DNA of 64,000 nucleotides, from positions 1 through 64,000 of the forward strand of contig DVGC01000038.1 of the NCBI GenBank assembly GCA_018712915.1, in the 5' to 3' direction. The DNA comes from Candidatus Copromonas faecavium (nom. illeg.). GTDB taxonomy: Bacteria > Bacillota > Clostridia > Lachnospirales > Lachnospiraceae. Made by a program: the position numbers and the translations under genes. The notes under the pieces are model-generated. The model searched no databases and had not been told where the DNA came from. It worked only from the letters and a program-made list of their open reading frames with translations. This document shows positions 18,694 to 28,127 of this stretch, in pieces (position 1 is the first letter of the stretch; each line of letters starts with the position of its first letter).

Positions 18694-19683
18694 TTAATCC
18701 GATACAGTATCTCTCTTAAATAAAAAACAGCTGACACGCCTGCCTCCCTCCTCATAAACCGGTGGTTCCGTTTTTCTGCATGCTTCCGTGGCGTACGGGC
18801 AGCGGGGAGCAAACCGGCAGCCCTCCGGAAACCGCAGCGGATTGGGGACGGTTCCTTTAATGGATTCCAGCCGTTTCCCTCTGGTTACCTTGATTCCCGG
18901 AATAGAAAGAATCAAAAGCTTTGTATATGGATGCCATGGCTCCGCAAACACGTCCTCCATCGGTCCTTCCTCCACAATCTTCCCGGCGTACATCACAGCC
19001 ACCCGCCTGGCAATCTGGGATACCACACCAAAATCATGGGTAATCAGCAGAACAGACATGTTCATATCCTTCTGCAGCTGCTTTAACAGATCAAGAATCT
19101 GGGCCTGTATGGTCACGTCAAGGGCTGTTGTCGGCTCATCGGCAATCACCAGCCTGGGGTTGGAAGCAAGAGAAATGGCAATCATGACCCGCTGGCGCAG
19201 GCCTCCTGAAAGCTGATGAGGATAGGCCTTTAACCGCTCCTTCGGATTGGGTACTCCCACCTTCCGCAGCATTTCAACGGAACGGCTTTCCACCTCCTCC
19301 TTGGAAATGCCCGGATGATGGAGGCGGAACACTTCTCCCAGCTGTTTTTCAATCCGGTATACCGGATTCAGAGAAGTCATGGGTTCCTGAAAAATCATGG
19401 AGATCTGAGAGCCGCGAAGCAGTCTGGCCTCTGTTTTATCAATCTGTGTTACATCCCGTCCATTCAGTAAAATCCTGTCTGCCTTTAATTCCGCCGTTTC
19501 CGGAAGCAGCCGGAGCAAAGACAGGGATGTGATCGTCTTTCCGCAGCCGGACTCGCCCACAAGAGCCAAAGTTTCCCCTTCTTCTATATGAAATGAAACA
19601 CCGTCCACCGCTTTCACCACACCTTCCGGCGTATGAAACCAGGTTCGGAGATTGTTTACCTCAAGGCACCGCCCTGTTTCCAT
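18694..19683 (-). CDS. oppD: Oligopeptide ABC transporter ATP-binding protein (OppD type)
   Basis: A 329-aa ATPase paired with OppF. Walker [10 protein letters not shown]-loop [10 protein letters not shown], signature LSGGLRQR, Walker [12 protein letters not shown] and the C-terminal [10 protein letters not shown] motif are intact. The ATG of METGRCLEV is preferred, with AGGTGAT 8 nt upstream, over an earlier in-frame ATG. It lies 98 bp after oppC in the order oppABCDF. Confidence 0.95.
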   Translation of the reverse strand: METGRCLEVNNLRTWFHTPEGVVKAVDGVSFHIEEGETLALVGESGCGKTITSLSLLRLLPETAELKADRILLNGRDVTQIDKTEARLLRGSQISMIFQEPMTSLNPVYRIEKQLGEVFRLHHPGISKEEVESRSVEMLRKVGVPNPKERLKAYPHQLSGGLRQRVMIAISLASNPRLVIADEPTTALDVTIQAQILDLLKQLQKDMNMSVLLITHDFGVVSQIARRVAVMYAGKIVEEGPMEDVFAEPWHPYTKLLILSIPGIKVTRGKRLESIKGTVPNPLRFPEGCRFAPRCPYATEACRKTEPPVYEEGGRRVSCFLFKRDTVSD

Positions 19684-19781
19684 TCTGATATCACCTGCTT
19701 TCTTTCCGTTTTGATGCTGTCTGCCCTCCAACGCATGATTCCGATACTGCCTGCTTTCTCACGCATTCTGTCCCAATCCCT

Positions 19782-20684
19782 CTACTTTCTCATCTTCGGA
19801 TCAAACGCATCCCTGAGTCCGTCGCCAATCCAGTTCATGGAAAGAACGGTGATGGAAATGGCAATACCGGGAATGGTTGTCAGATAAGGAGCCAGCTGCA
19901 GATAGTTCTTCCCCTGGCTCAGCATCATTCCCCAGTCCGGAGCAGCCGCATCGGCTCCAAGACCCAGATAATTGAGGCTGGCCGCCGACAAAATGGCACT
20001 CCCTACTGCCAGTGTTCCCTGGATAATCAGAGGACCGATGCAGTTTGGAAGGACATGGCGGAACAGGATCCTGACGTCCTTAAATCCGGCCACCCTGGCT
20101 GACTCCACATACTCCATGTTCTTTACCGAAAGGACCTGCCCTCTCGTAAGCCTTGCAAAGCGGGGCCAGCTGGTGATGGCCAGTGTCATAATAATATTCT
20201 TCTGACTGGAGCCCAGAACCGACATGATGGCAATGGCCACAATCAGAAACGGAAACGAAAGCATAATGTCGGTAAACCGCATCAGCAGGCTCTCCACAAT
20301 TCCCCCGAAATATCCGCTGTAAAGACCGATGGTAACGCCGATGACCGCCGCAAAAGCCGCCACCGACAAACCGGTCAGAAGAGAACTTCTTCCCCCGTAA
20401 AGAAGGCGGCACCAGATATCGCGGCCCAAATCGTCTGTTCCCAGCGGATGTTCCCTGTCTCCCGGCGGTGTCAGCATGTTCATCAGATCCATATCCATCA
20501 CCGGATCATATCGGGTAAACAGCGGGGCTCCTGCGCAGAGAACGACGATGATTGTCAGCAGAATCAACCCCAGAACTGCAATCCTGTTCTTGCAGAACCG
20601 TCTTACCACATCTTTCCAGTAGCTGGTAACGGGAAGGGAAATTTCATCTTCAAATTCAAAGTCTTTCTCCCGCTCTTTTTCCAT
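19782..20684 (-). CDS. oppC: Oligopeptide ABC transporter permease (OppC/DppC type)
   Basis: Inner-membrane permease of 300 aa. A cytoplasmic N-terminus precedes TM1 near residues 38-60 and the BPD_transp_1 core with about five further helices. The EAA-like coupling loop reads SARVAGFKDVRILFRHVLPN. The start ATG has GGAGGGG upstream and overlaps the oppB 3' end by several nucleotides without disturbing it. It forms the channel with OppB. Confidence 0.93.
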   Translation of the reverse strand: MEKEREKDFEFEDEISLPVTSYWKDVVRRFCKNRIAVLGLILLTIIVVLCAGAPLFTRYDPVMDMDLMNMLTPPGDREHPLGTDDLGRDIWCRLLYGGRSSLLTGLSVAAFAAVIGVTIGLYSGYFGGIVESLLMRFTDIMLSFPFLIVAIAIMSVLGSSQKNIIMTLAITSWPRFARLTRGQVLSVKNMEYVESARVAGFKDVRILFRHVLPNCIGPLIIQGTLAVGSAILSAASLNYLGLGADAAAPDWGMMLSQGKNYLQLAPYLTTIPGIAISITVLSMNWIGDGLRDAFDPKMRK

Positions 20685-20697
20685 ATCTGCTCCCCTC

Positions 20698-21663
20698 CTA
20701 TGATTTTTTATCCAGCCGGATCCGCGGATCCACCCAGGCATATACAATATCCACCAAAAGATTGATAAGAAGATAGCTGGTACACAAAAGCAGGGTGATT
20801 CCCTGAATCATGGGATAGTCTCTCTTGGAAATGGAATTAACGGCCAGGCGGCCCACCCCCGGCCAGGAAAAGATGGACTCGGTTACTACAGCTCCGCCCA
20901 GCAGGCCGCCAATTTCCGATCCAATCACCGTAATGACCGGAATCATGGCATTTTTAAACGCATGGCCCCAGATCACCGCCTTCTCCTTTAGGCCTTTGCT
21001 CCTGGCGTACCGAACATAATCCTGCCCCAAAACATCCAGCATGCTGGAACGGATCATTCTGGTCTGGGTGGCCGCCATTCCAAGAGCCAGAGCCGAACCA
21101 GGCATGATGATATGCTTTAAAAACTCCACCGGCCCGTCTGTCATCAAATCCGCCGAACCGGTGCTGGGAAGAAGGCCCCATTTTAATGAAAAATAAATCA
21201 TCAGCACCAGGCCAAACCAGAATTTGGGCAGCGACACGCCGATGGTGGCCAAAGCTGTCGCCAGTGAATCCCATATGCTGTTATGCTTTAAGGCCGCCAG
21301 CATCCCCAGAGGAACAGAAATCAGAAGAGATAAAACCATGGCGAAGGCCGCCAGCGTAAAAGTGGCCGGCATCCGCTCTATCACGCTTTCAAACACCGGC
21401 TGGCCAGTGGCATAGGAAGTCCCTAGATCACCCTGCAGTGCGTTGAAAACGAAGTTTTTGTACCGAATCAGGAATGGCTGATCTAACCCCCATTCTTCCA
21501 TAATAATCTGCCGCTGCTCTTCCGACAGGCTCTGGTCCTCAGTTCCGAAAATCAGCTCCACCGGGTCCCCCGGCGTTATGTAAAGCAGAGAAAATATCAG
21601 GAACGAAATCACCAGAAGGGTGGGAATCGCCTGCAGAATCCTTCTTATCATATAACTCCACAT
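20698..21663 (-). CDS. oppB: Oligopeptide ABC transporter permease (OppB/DppB type)
   Basis: Permease of about 321 aa, six predicted TM helices, beginning MWSYMIRRILQAIPTLLVIS as usual for OppB/DppB. The EAA loop is ARSKGLKEKAVIWGHAFKNA. I use the ATG at 21663 with GGAG 8 nt upstream; a TTG two codons earlier is possible. It follows oppA by 34 bp. Confidence 0.94.
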   Translation of the reverse strand: MWSYMIRRILQAIPTLLVISFLIFSLLYITPGDPVELIFGTEDQSLSEEQRQIIMEEWGLDQPFLIRYKNFVFNALQGDLGTSYATGQPVFESVIERMPATFTLAAFAMVLSLLISVPLGMLAALKHNSIWDSLATALATIGVSLPKFWFGLVLMIYFSLKWGLLPSTGSADLMTDGPVEFLKHIIMPGSALALGMAATQTRMIRSSMLDVLGQDYVRYARSKGLKEKAVIWGHAFKNAMIPVITVIGSEIGGLLGGAVVTESIFSWPGVGRLAVNSISKRDYPMIQGITLLLCTSYLLINLLVDIVYAWVDPRIRLDKKS

Positions 21664-21697
21664 ACTCAACGCTCCTTTTTCCAGCCGGCTTTTCTTT

Positions 21698-23470
21698 TTA
21701 CTCCACCGTCACGTTCCTCTCTGTGCTGCAGAGAGCCTGATAAACTGTCGCATAATCAAAATCTTTAACCCTGGTATTGTATCCGGTCTGGGCATATTCG
21801 TACCATTCCGCCAGATGGGGAGCATCTGCTGCAAACATCGCGCTTGCCTTTGCAATCATCTCACACCTGTCCTCATAATCAATGGTTTTCCACGCCTGAT
21901 CAAGGACAGCATCCAGTTCCTCATTGGCATATCCGCAGTTGGGCGAAAAGACAGCATCGTCACTGTGCATCAGTCTTAACGGTCCGTCCAGGTTGCTGTA
22001 GCCTCCAAGCACGTACATCTGCACGTTTCCATTTTTAATATCCGTCGTATGCGTTCCCCATTCCACAGTCTGGGCCGTGCAGTCGATGCCGATGGCTTTT
22101 AACTGGGAGGACACAATAACCGCCATTTTTTCCCGGTTGGCGTCGTTATTTCCCACCTGAATCGTAAAGGAAAGCTTCTTTCCATCCTTGGCATAAATTC
22201 CATCCGCTCCCTTTTTCCATCCCAGTTCTTCCAGTTTCGCCGCAGCCCCCGCCGGATCATAAGAAGGAGTGACTGCCTTGCAGGCATCGTTATCGTAACC
22301 GGGCCGTTCCGGTGTCACACAGGAATAGCCGCGAACCGCCAGCTTGACGCCGGAATCATTGCCGTACACAGCCGCAACGGCACCATCCACATCCACCGCC
22401 ATGGCCAGTGCTTTTCTGACCTCCGGATCCTGGAACAGCTCATCCCGGCAATTAAAGCCCACCCAGCGCAGGGAACCGCCCGTATCGTCCATTTTCAGAT
22501 AATCTTTGGACTGAATGGCGGCAATTTCCGTCGGAAGAATGGCCAGGGAAATATCAATTTCCTGATTTTGAAGGGCGATGGCCGAAACAGATTTATCGGT
22601 AATGATTCGGTATCCGATCTGATCCAGTCCCGGCTCCTGCCAGAAATCCTCATTCTTTTCCAGCACCACCCGGGTATCCACCACATGCTCTACGAACTTA
22701 TAAGCCCCGGAGCCCACCGGATGAGCCTCAAAATCCCAGCCTTCATCGATGGCCTTTTTCGGAATGATATAATTCTGGTACATCTTATACTCGAACAGGA
22801 CATCAATATCCTTCAGATAAAATTTCACGGTGAAATCATCCACCACCTCAATTTTGTCGATGGTATCCACCAGATTAGTATACCGGACCGAACCATTGTC
22901 CGGATCCAGGTAATATTCATAAGAAAATTTCACATCCTCCGCAGTCACCTGTACCAGCTCATCTCCAAACAGCTCATTTCCCCTCTGCCAGTAAACATCG
23001 TCCCGCAGATGAACGGTCCATACCTTTCCATCCTCGCTGCACTCCCAGCTTTCTGCCAGACTGGGGGTAAATTCGGATTCCTTGTTCATTTCCACCAGCG
23101 TGTGGTAAATCTGGCGGATGATATATCCGTCTCCATCGGACGTGGTGCGCCAGGGCACCAGCGTAGTCACCGGCATGTAGGTTCCAATCCGCAGAATCTT
23201 TTCCTGTCCGTCAGAGGTGCTCCCTCCTGACGATGTCCCCGGACTCTGGCCGTCCGTTTGCGCATCCTCTCCCTGGCCGTCTGCTCCCGGTTTCTCATTC
23301 GTTCCTGAGCCTTCCTCCAGATTTTTCGCTCCTTCCTCCGTTCCTCCTTCTGCTTTTTCCTGCGCCGTCTGACCGCCTGCTGCCGCCTGATTGGCTCCTC
23401 CGGCAGAACAGGCGGTAAGGCCAATCACTGCGGCCGCAGCCAGTGCGGCAAATCCCAGCTTCTTTCTCAT
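21698..23470 (-). CDS. oppA: Oligopeptide-binding lipoprotein (solute-binding protein family 5)
   Basis: Extracytoplasmic receptor of the transporter, 590 aa. A lipoprotein signal peptide ends in the lipobox LTAC (about 18-21). A low-complexity linker rich in G, E, Q and S (about 22-90) tethers the binding domain, which has the SBP_bac_5 features LRIGTYMPVTTLVPW, LAESWECSEDGKVWTVHLRD and VGSGAYKF. Ligands are probably peptides or peptide-like amides. It heads oppABCDF; TATACT on the minus strand at 23518-23523 may be the -10, but no convincing -35 was found. Confidence 0.94.
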   Translation of the reverse strand: MRKKLGFAALAAAAVIGLTACSAGGANQAAAGGQTAQEKAEGGTEEGAKNLEEGSGTNEKPGADGQGEDAQTDGQSPGTSSGGSTSDGQEKILRIGTYMPVTTLVPWRTTSDGDGYIIRQIYHTLVEMNKESEFTPSLAESWECSEDGKVWTVHLRDDVYWQRGNELFGDELVQVTAEDVKFSYEYYLDPDNGSVRYTNLVDTIDKIEVVDDFTVKFYLKDIDVLFEYKMYQNYIIPKKAIDEGWDFEAHPVGSGAYKFVEHVVDTRVVLEKNEDFWQEPGLDQIGYRIITDKSVSAIALQNQEIDISLAILPTEIAAIQSKDYLKMDDTGGSLRWVGFNCRDELFQDPEVRKALAMAVDVDGAVAAVYGNDSGVKLAVRGYSCVTPERPGYDNDACKAVTPSYDPAGAAAKLEELGWKKGADGIYAKDGKKLSFTIQVGNNDANREKMAVIVSSQLKAIGIDCTAQTVEWGTHTTDIKNGNVQMYVLGGYSNLDGPLRLMHSDDAVFSPNCGYANEELDAVLDQAWKTIDYEDRCEMIAKASAMFAADAPHLAEWYEYAQTGYNTRVKDFDYATVYQALCSTERNVTVE

Positions 23471-23600
23471 CCTTTTCCTCCCTCTGAAAATATTCCTTCA
23501 GGTTTAACAGTTTCTAAAGTATATGTGAGAAATTTCCGTTTCATTAAAAAAATTGTCCCTCATTTTTCTTTGGAATACTTTTCCCCCTATCCGGACATGA

Positions 23601-23650
23601 AAAACGCCGCAGGCCGGCAAAACAAAATCGTTTCACCGCCTGCGGCGTTT
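23601..23650 (-). terminator. Terminator after the AbgA-like gene
   Basis: Perfect 13-bp arms AAACGCCGCAGGC and GCCTGCGGCGTTT around a 23-nt loop. It separates the AbgA-like gene from the opp operon and could act in both directions. Confidence 0.85.
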
Positions 23651-23679
23651 CTGTTTATTCCTTTCTCACTCAGAAAATC

Positions 23680-25005
23680 TTATTCCGATTTTCCCTCACT
23701 CATAATGTTATAGACCGTTCCACAGAAAATCTTTACTGCATTGGGAAGAACTTTCTCATCAACATCGAAGATACGGCTGTGTCCCGGGCCTGCTTCCTTG
23801 GTCAGGGCACGCATAAAGGTGGCCTGGCCGCCCTGTTCCTGAACACGGCGCATCATGTAGGAAACATCCTCGCTTCCTCCGCTCTTTGTCGTCAGCAGAT
23901 TGGAAACCGGCATATGAAGATGATTCTCGCAGACATCCTTTACCCGCTCCATTAAAGCTTCATCGCTGGCTAAGGAATAAGCAGAGCCCATTAACTTCAT
24001 TTCACAGGTACAGCCATGCATCTTGGCTGCGCTTTCAATCACGTTCACCGCATAATCTTCCATAAACTGGTTGATTTCCGTTGTCTCACCGCGCACTTCG
24101 ATTTCCATCTTTGCCTCGTCAGCAATGACGTTTCTTCCGCTGCCGGCCACAACCGTTCCCACATTCACTCTGGAGGCTCCCCCGGAATGTCTGGGAATTG
24201 CATAAAGATTTAAAATCGCCGTTCCAACGGCAAGCATTACATTCTTTCCAAGCTCCGGGGAGCCTCCTGCATGAGCCGCCTGTCCATGGAAAACCACATC
24301 GTACTTGGTCGTTGCAAGAGAGCCATAGCTTCCAGGAATCACCACAGCCGGATCGCCATCCTCTTTGTCGGTCACATGGGATGCAAGCAAATAATCGACG
24401 CCATCCAGATGGCCGTTATCTACAATCGCCTTCGCTCCGCGCACACCTTCCTCCGCGGGCTGGAAAATCAGCTTTACCGTTCCGTGAAGAGAGTCCTTAA
24501 TGGACATCAGAACCTTCGCCACGCCCAGACCTATGGTTGCGTGGGCATCATGACCGCAGGCATGCATAAAGCCTTCATTCACAGAATCAAATCCCTCTCT
24601 GGCAGGACGATGGCAGCTGCTGTGCTCCTCAAATACGCCAAGCGCATCGATATCAAATCTCATGGCCACCGTAGGTCCTTCGCCGCAGCGCAGGATTCCG
24701 ATCACGCCGGTCATTCCGCCCTTTGTATAAGGAACAAATTCCGGATCCGCGCCCTGAGCAACTGCCCGTTCATACTGAGCCTCCAGTTCCTCCTCAGAAG
24801 GAACTCCCATTCTGGAATCCCTCTTGCACACCTGGTCGCCAACCAGAACTTCATAGCCCATATCCGTCAGCTTTCTGGCGATAATGGACGAAGTCCGCAT
24901 CTCAAACCAGCCTTTTTCCGCATACTTATGGAAATCCCGACGCTGGGCCACCAGATCATCCGCGATTTCGTCTGTCATTTTGATAATCTGCTCATAAATG
25001 TCCAT
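23680..25005 (-). CDS. M20D amidohydrolase, AbgA-like (p-aminobenzoyl-glutamate hydrolase subunit A family)
   Basis: A 441-aa M20 family peptidase. From memory it matches E. coli AbgA over its whole length: RRDFHKYAEKGWFE, SRMGVPSEEELEAQYERA, MRFDIDALG, the metal motif MHACGHDAHA (about 147-156), catalytic FQPAEEG (about 181-187), and SGGSEDVSYMM. AbgA with AbgB cleaves p-aminobenzoyl-glutamate, a folate breakdown product. The true substrate here may be another N-acyl glutamate. A GGGAGGT site precedes the ATG, and the gene has its own promoter and terminator. An AbgB-like gene lies 5 kb away at 29409-30605. Confidence 0.88.
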   Translation of the reverse strand: MDIYEQIIKMTDEIADDLVAQRRDFHKYAEKGWFEMRTSSIIARKLTDMGYEVLVGDQVCKRDSRMGVPSEEELEAQYERAVAQGADPEFVPYTKGGMTGVIGILRCGEGPTVAMRFDIDALGVFEEHSSCHRPAREGFDSVNEGFMHACGHDAHATIGLGVAKVLMSIKDSLHGTVKLIFQPAEEGVRGAKAIVDNGHLDGVDYLLASHVTDKEDGDPAVVIPGSYGSLATTKYDVVFHGQAAHAGGSPELGKNVMLAVGTAILNLYAIPRHSGGASRVNVGTVVAGSGRNVIADEAKMEIEVRGETTEINQFMEDYAVNVIESAAKMHGCTCEMKLMGSAYSLASDEALMERVKDVCENHLHMPVSNLLTTKSGGSEDVSYMMRRVQEQGGQATFMRALTKEAGPGHSRIFDVDEKVLPNAVKIFCGTVYNIMSEGKSE

Positions 25006-25037
25006 TTCTTTACCTCCCGACGATTCTATTTTTTATA

Positions 25038-25066
25038 AGTATACCATACAGTTTTTTATTGAGCAA
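25038..25066 (-). promoter_or_regulatory. Sigma-A promoter for the AbgA-like gene
   Basis: Minus-strand TTGCTC and TATACT are 17 bp apart in the 77-bp gap before the gene, about 33 bp from its start. It implies the AbgA-like gene can be expressed independently of the hydrolase upstream. Confidence 0.65.
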
Positions 25067-25082
25067 CAAAAGTGTGGAAATC

Positions 25083-26507
25083 TTATTCCTCCGACGGAGA
25101 TTCCACTCTCGGCAGCATTCTTCCGCCAAAGCCTGCAGCAAAAATTCTTCCTTCCCCATCCTCAAACAGACGGATGGTATCGTCTTTTTCTGCCCGTCTT
25201 ACAATGCCCAGATATTCCTGCACCGGCAGAAATTCTGCTTCTGTTCCATTGATTCTTACTTTGGCTGCCCCGTCTTTCCGGAAAATCTCCAGCTGGTTTT
25301 CTTCCTCTGATATGTATTTACCGCAGACTGCCTGCCATTTTTCCTCGCTCCACCGGCATTCCCGGTACATGGAACGGTCCGGCAGAGGATTCCGGTCATG
25401 GTACATCTTCATAGCAGCATCCGCAATCACGCTTACCGGCACATCCGATGTGTTGCAGAGTACGATAACACCGGCTCCCGCATCGTAGGACCAGGACATA
25501 TTGGAGGACACGCCGGTCAGGCTTCCTCCATGCTCCACAACCGTCAGATCCTCCAGTCTTTTGGTGGACAGTCCATAACAGTAAAAGCTGTCAGGCCGGT
25601 ATTCGATTCTCGGACAGCACATGGCCCGCACGCCCTCTCTGGACAGAACCCTTCCGCCGTCCGCTGTTTTTCCGCAGTTCAGATACATGGTGACATACCG
25701 CTTCATATCAGAAAGTGTGGACTTCATCGCCCCGCCTCCGCCAAGCACGAACGCATGGTCAAAATAATCCCATCCTCCGGTCATAGCGCCATTATGGTGT
25801 TTATAAAGTACCGCACAGTTCTCATCCAGGGACGGGCGAATGTAGTCGCAGCCGCTGCGGTCCATTCCAAGGGGCTTCAAAATATGTTTTTCCACATATT
25901 CGGCAAAGGAAGCTTCACCTCCCTCACGGCGGATAATCTCGGAAAGCAGGGCAAAACCGTCGTTGCAGTAGCTCATATATTCTCCAGGACGTCCAATCAG
26001 GCCATGTTCCTTTGTCTGAGCATCCAGCTGCTCCGCAACGGCCCTGGCCCCTGCCTTTGCCAGTTTCTCATCATAAGCCGGATCTGCTTTCAGCTCCTCC
26101 GGTCTTCCAAGGTTCTCAACGATTTCCCGGATCACCGTCCGGTGAACCGGATAAAAGCCGCCGCTGTGACAAAGGAAGTGCCATACCTTTACCGGCTCCT
26201 GGTTTTTATTGGTAAACTCCGGGACATACCGGCTGACCGGAGCCTCCAAATCAATTTTGCCCTCTTCGGCCAGCTGCATAATGGCCAGAGCTGTAAAGGA
26301 TTTTGTAACAGAAGCCACACCGAAAATGGTATTTGCATCCATCGGAAGTTTCTTTTCCTGATCCCGGTATCCAAAATACTTCTCATACTGAGTTTTTCCT
26401 TCCGCGTCCACAATGGCCACGGCAATTCCCGCCGCCTCATGCCTTTTCTTAATCTCTTCCACCAGTCCTTCAAACAAAAGGCGGTTGTCCGCTGTAATCT
26501 GATTCAT
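25083..26507 (-). CDS. Serine hydrolase of the beta-lactamase/PBP4* (class C-like) family
   Basis: A 474-aa protein with a penicillin-binding-type active site: SxxK as SVTK (about 66-69), YxN as YCN (about 180-182), and the third box as HGG in VVEHGGSLTG. No signal peptide is visible, so it is probably cytoplasmic. A C-terminal region of about 100 residues follows the catalytic domain. Relatives include D-aminopeptidases, esterases and PBP4*; true beta-lactamase activity is unlikely. The start has GGAGGA upstream. Neighbours are M20 peptidases, suggesting hydrolysis of peptides or amides. Confidence 0.85.
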   Translation of the reverse strand: MNQITADNRLLFEGLVEEIKKRHEAAGIAVAIVDAEGKTQYEKYFGYRDQEKKLPMDANTIFGVASVTKSFTALAIMQLAEEGKIDLEAPVSRYVPEFTNKNQEPVKVWHFLCHSGGFYPVHRTVIREIVENLGRPEELKADPAYDEKLAKAGARAVAEQLDAQTKEHGLIGRPGEYMSYCNDGFALLSEIIRREGGEASFAEYVEKHILKPLGMDRSGCDYIRPSLDENCAVLYKHHNGAMTGGWDYFDHAFVLGGGGAMKSTLSDMKRYVTMYLNCGKTADGGRVLSREGVRAMCCPRIEYRPDSFYCYGLSTKRLEDLTVVEHGGSLTGVSSNMSWSYDAGAGVIVLCNTSDVPVSVIADAAMKMYHDRNPLPDRSMYRECRWSEEKWQAVCGKYISEEENQLEIFRKDGAAKVRINGTEAEFLPVQEYLGIVRRAEKDDTIRLFEDGEGRIFAAGFGGRMLPRVESPSEE

Positions 26508-26828
26508 GATTCATTCCTCCCCATATTTACCCGTAGTTTTTCTTTCCTGTTTTCTTCTGCGGCTTTTCTCCCGCTTCTTTTTTGCACTTCCCTGCCAGAC
26601 TTCTTTTCCTGCAGCTTTTCCTCTGCTGCTTCTTCTGCTGCTTTTCTTCTGAGTTTTCTTCCGCTGTTTTTCTTCTGCGTTTTCTTTCGCTGCTTTTCTC
26701 CTGCGTTTTCTTTCGCTGCCTTCGCCCGGCGTTTCCGCTTCTTTTTACAGCACGCAGCCTCAGCTCCGCCGTTCGGCTCGCCCATTTACTTCCCGACAGG
26801 CCGGCAGCCTCCAAAACAAGCCGGGACT
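26508..26828. repeat. Polypyrimidine region with 26-bp-period tandem repeat
   Basis: This 321-bp gap between the CapA-like and beta-lactamase-like genes is pyrimidine-rich on the plus strand. From 26615 to 26718 four units of exactly 26 bp can be aligned, each close to CTTTTCTTCTGCG-TTTTCTTTCGCTG; decayed units flank them on both sides. Because 26 is not a multiple of three, a frame through it changes every unit. The K/R/E-rich open frames here are therefore by-products. No promoter or terminator is seen in it. Confidence 0.85.
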
Positions 26829-28124
26829 TTAAAGGTTGATATAGCCCACGCCGTCCTTAATGTCTATCCTGGTTCCATAAGGCGCAGACAATCCGGCCAG
26901 ATACTGAAGCGTTTCCTCATCCCCGGTCAGAACCGGTACACCTTTCTGGGAACGGGGGCATTCCATTCCCAAGGAAATCGGATAAAGCTGAATCTGAGTC
27001 ACCTTTCCGTTCTCCATCGTCCAGCCTGCCATCACCGAATGCCAGATTTCCCACAGCACTCCATAGCCTGATGTACCGTTTTTGCTTCTCTGATCCATAT
27101 AGGCGCCCACCTTGGTTTCCGGCGGCATCTTCTTATTCACATAAGCTTCCAGCGGCTGCAGGCCCACGGTTTCTGTTTCAAACAGGAAATTCCCCAGGCT
27201 GTAAAAAATCGGCCGGTCATGGTAGATTTCAATTCCCCTCAGTTCATGAGGACCATGGCCAATCACGGCATCCGCTCCGGCATCCACCCACCGTCTGGCT
27301 GCTGTTTCCAAGAACATGGCCGGAATCTTCATGTTCTCCGTATCCGATTCATGAGCATGAATGCTTACCAGAACCACATCCGCCTGCTTTTTCGCCTCCT
27401 GAATTTCCGCTTCTATCCTGACCATGTCCGTTTCATTTGGCCGGCTTTCAATCCAGTCCTTCTCATCCAGCTCAAACTGATAGATTCCAAACGGCAGCAC
27501 TCCCTCTTTCGGAGGATTTTTGTAGCCGTTTTTGATGGAATTTTCCATGGACGCGTTGATTTTCGTCAGCGCAGCTAGGCTGGCGGCTTTCTCATAATTT
27601 TCTCTGCGAACATGATAAACCGTCTCAAACCGGAGCGGATTAAGCCCCGGCCGTCCTCCCACCTCTCCGCTCTGGCCGCCGGCCATTCCCGACTCATGGA
27701 AGGTTGCCGACGCTCCAATCAAAGCAACCCTTGCTTTCTTTGTCTCCAGATAACATGGCTTTGACGCCTCTGCCAGATTTCTTCCTGTTCCCGCAAATAC
27801 CATTCCTCTTTCCCGTAAATGAGCAATCGTTCCGAGAACGCCGCCATGGCTGTAATCACAGGAATGGTTATTCGCCGTATTATACAAATTGAACCCATAC
27901 GACCGCATGGAATCCAGAAGCTCCGGCTCCGCCATGGCCCAGGTACCGCCGGAAACGGCAGCGGGACATCCTTCCTGATTGTGAAACGTCATTTCCAGAT
28001 TGGAAAACCTCACATCATAGCGGCAGATCAGATCCCGCACCGCTTCAAACCCTTCATAGCCGCCCTCCGGAAACGGCCTGGTAATGAATGCGTCTCCTGT
28101 TGCAAGAAAGGTTGTTGTTTTCAT
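26829..28124 (-). CDS. CapA/PgsA-family metallophosphatase-like protein
   Basis: A 431-aa protein of the PGA_cap/CapA family. Motifs in order: ATGDAFI near the N-terminus, RFSNLEMTF, NTANNHSCDY, VLVSIHAHES, VIGHGPHELRGIEIY and FYSLGNFLFE. CapA proteins take part in poly-gamma-glutamate synthesis or export, but this one lacks an N-terminal membrane anchor, and many family members have other, unknown roles. No capB/capC genes are present. The start lies 3 bp after the stop of the M20 gene upstream, within whose last codons its GGAG site is found, so they are co-translated. Confidence 0.86.
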   Translation of the reverse strand: MKTTTFLATGDAFITRPFPEGGYEGFEAVRDLICRYDVRFSNLEMTFHNQEGCPAAVSGGTWAMAEPELLDSMRSYGFNLYNTANNHSCDYSHGGVLGTIAHLRERGMVFAGTGRNLAEASKPCYLETKKARVALIGASATFHESGMAGGQSGEVGGRPGLNPLRFETVYHVRRENYEKAASLAALTKINASMENSIKNGYKNPPKEGVLPFGIYQFELDEKDWIESRPNETDMVRIEAEIQEAKKQADVVLVSIHAHESDTENMKIPAMFLETAARRWVDAGADAVIGHGPHELRGIEIYHDRPIFYSLGNFLFETETVGLQPLEAYVNKKMPPETKVGAYMDQRSKNGTSGYGVLWEIWHSVMAGWTMENGKVTQIQLYPISLGMECPRSQKGVPVLTGDEETLQYLAGLSAPYGTRIDIKDGVGYINL

Positions 28125-28127
28125 GAT

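Noticed and set aside
25083-26507. Beta-lactamase antibiotic resistance gene
   Set aside because: SxxK, YxN and HGG are present, but there is no signal peptide, the third box is not KTG, and the setting is peptidase genes; a general serine hydrolase is more likely.
26504-26814. K/R/E-rich open frames as a histone-like or nucleoid protein gene
   Set aside because: They come from a 26-bp-period polypurine repeat that shifts frame every unit, have no good ribosome binding site and two frames are equally open.
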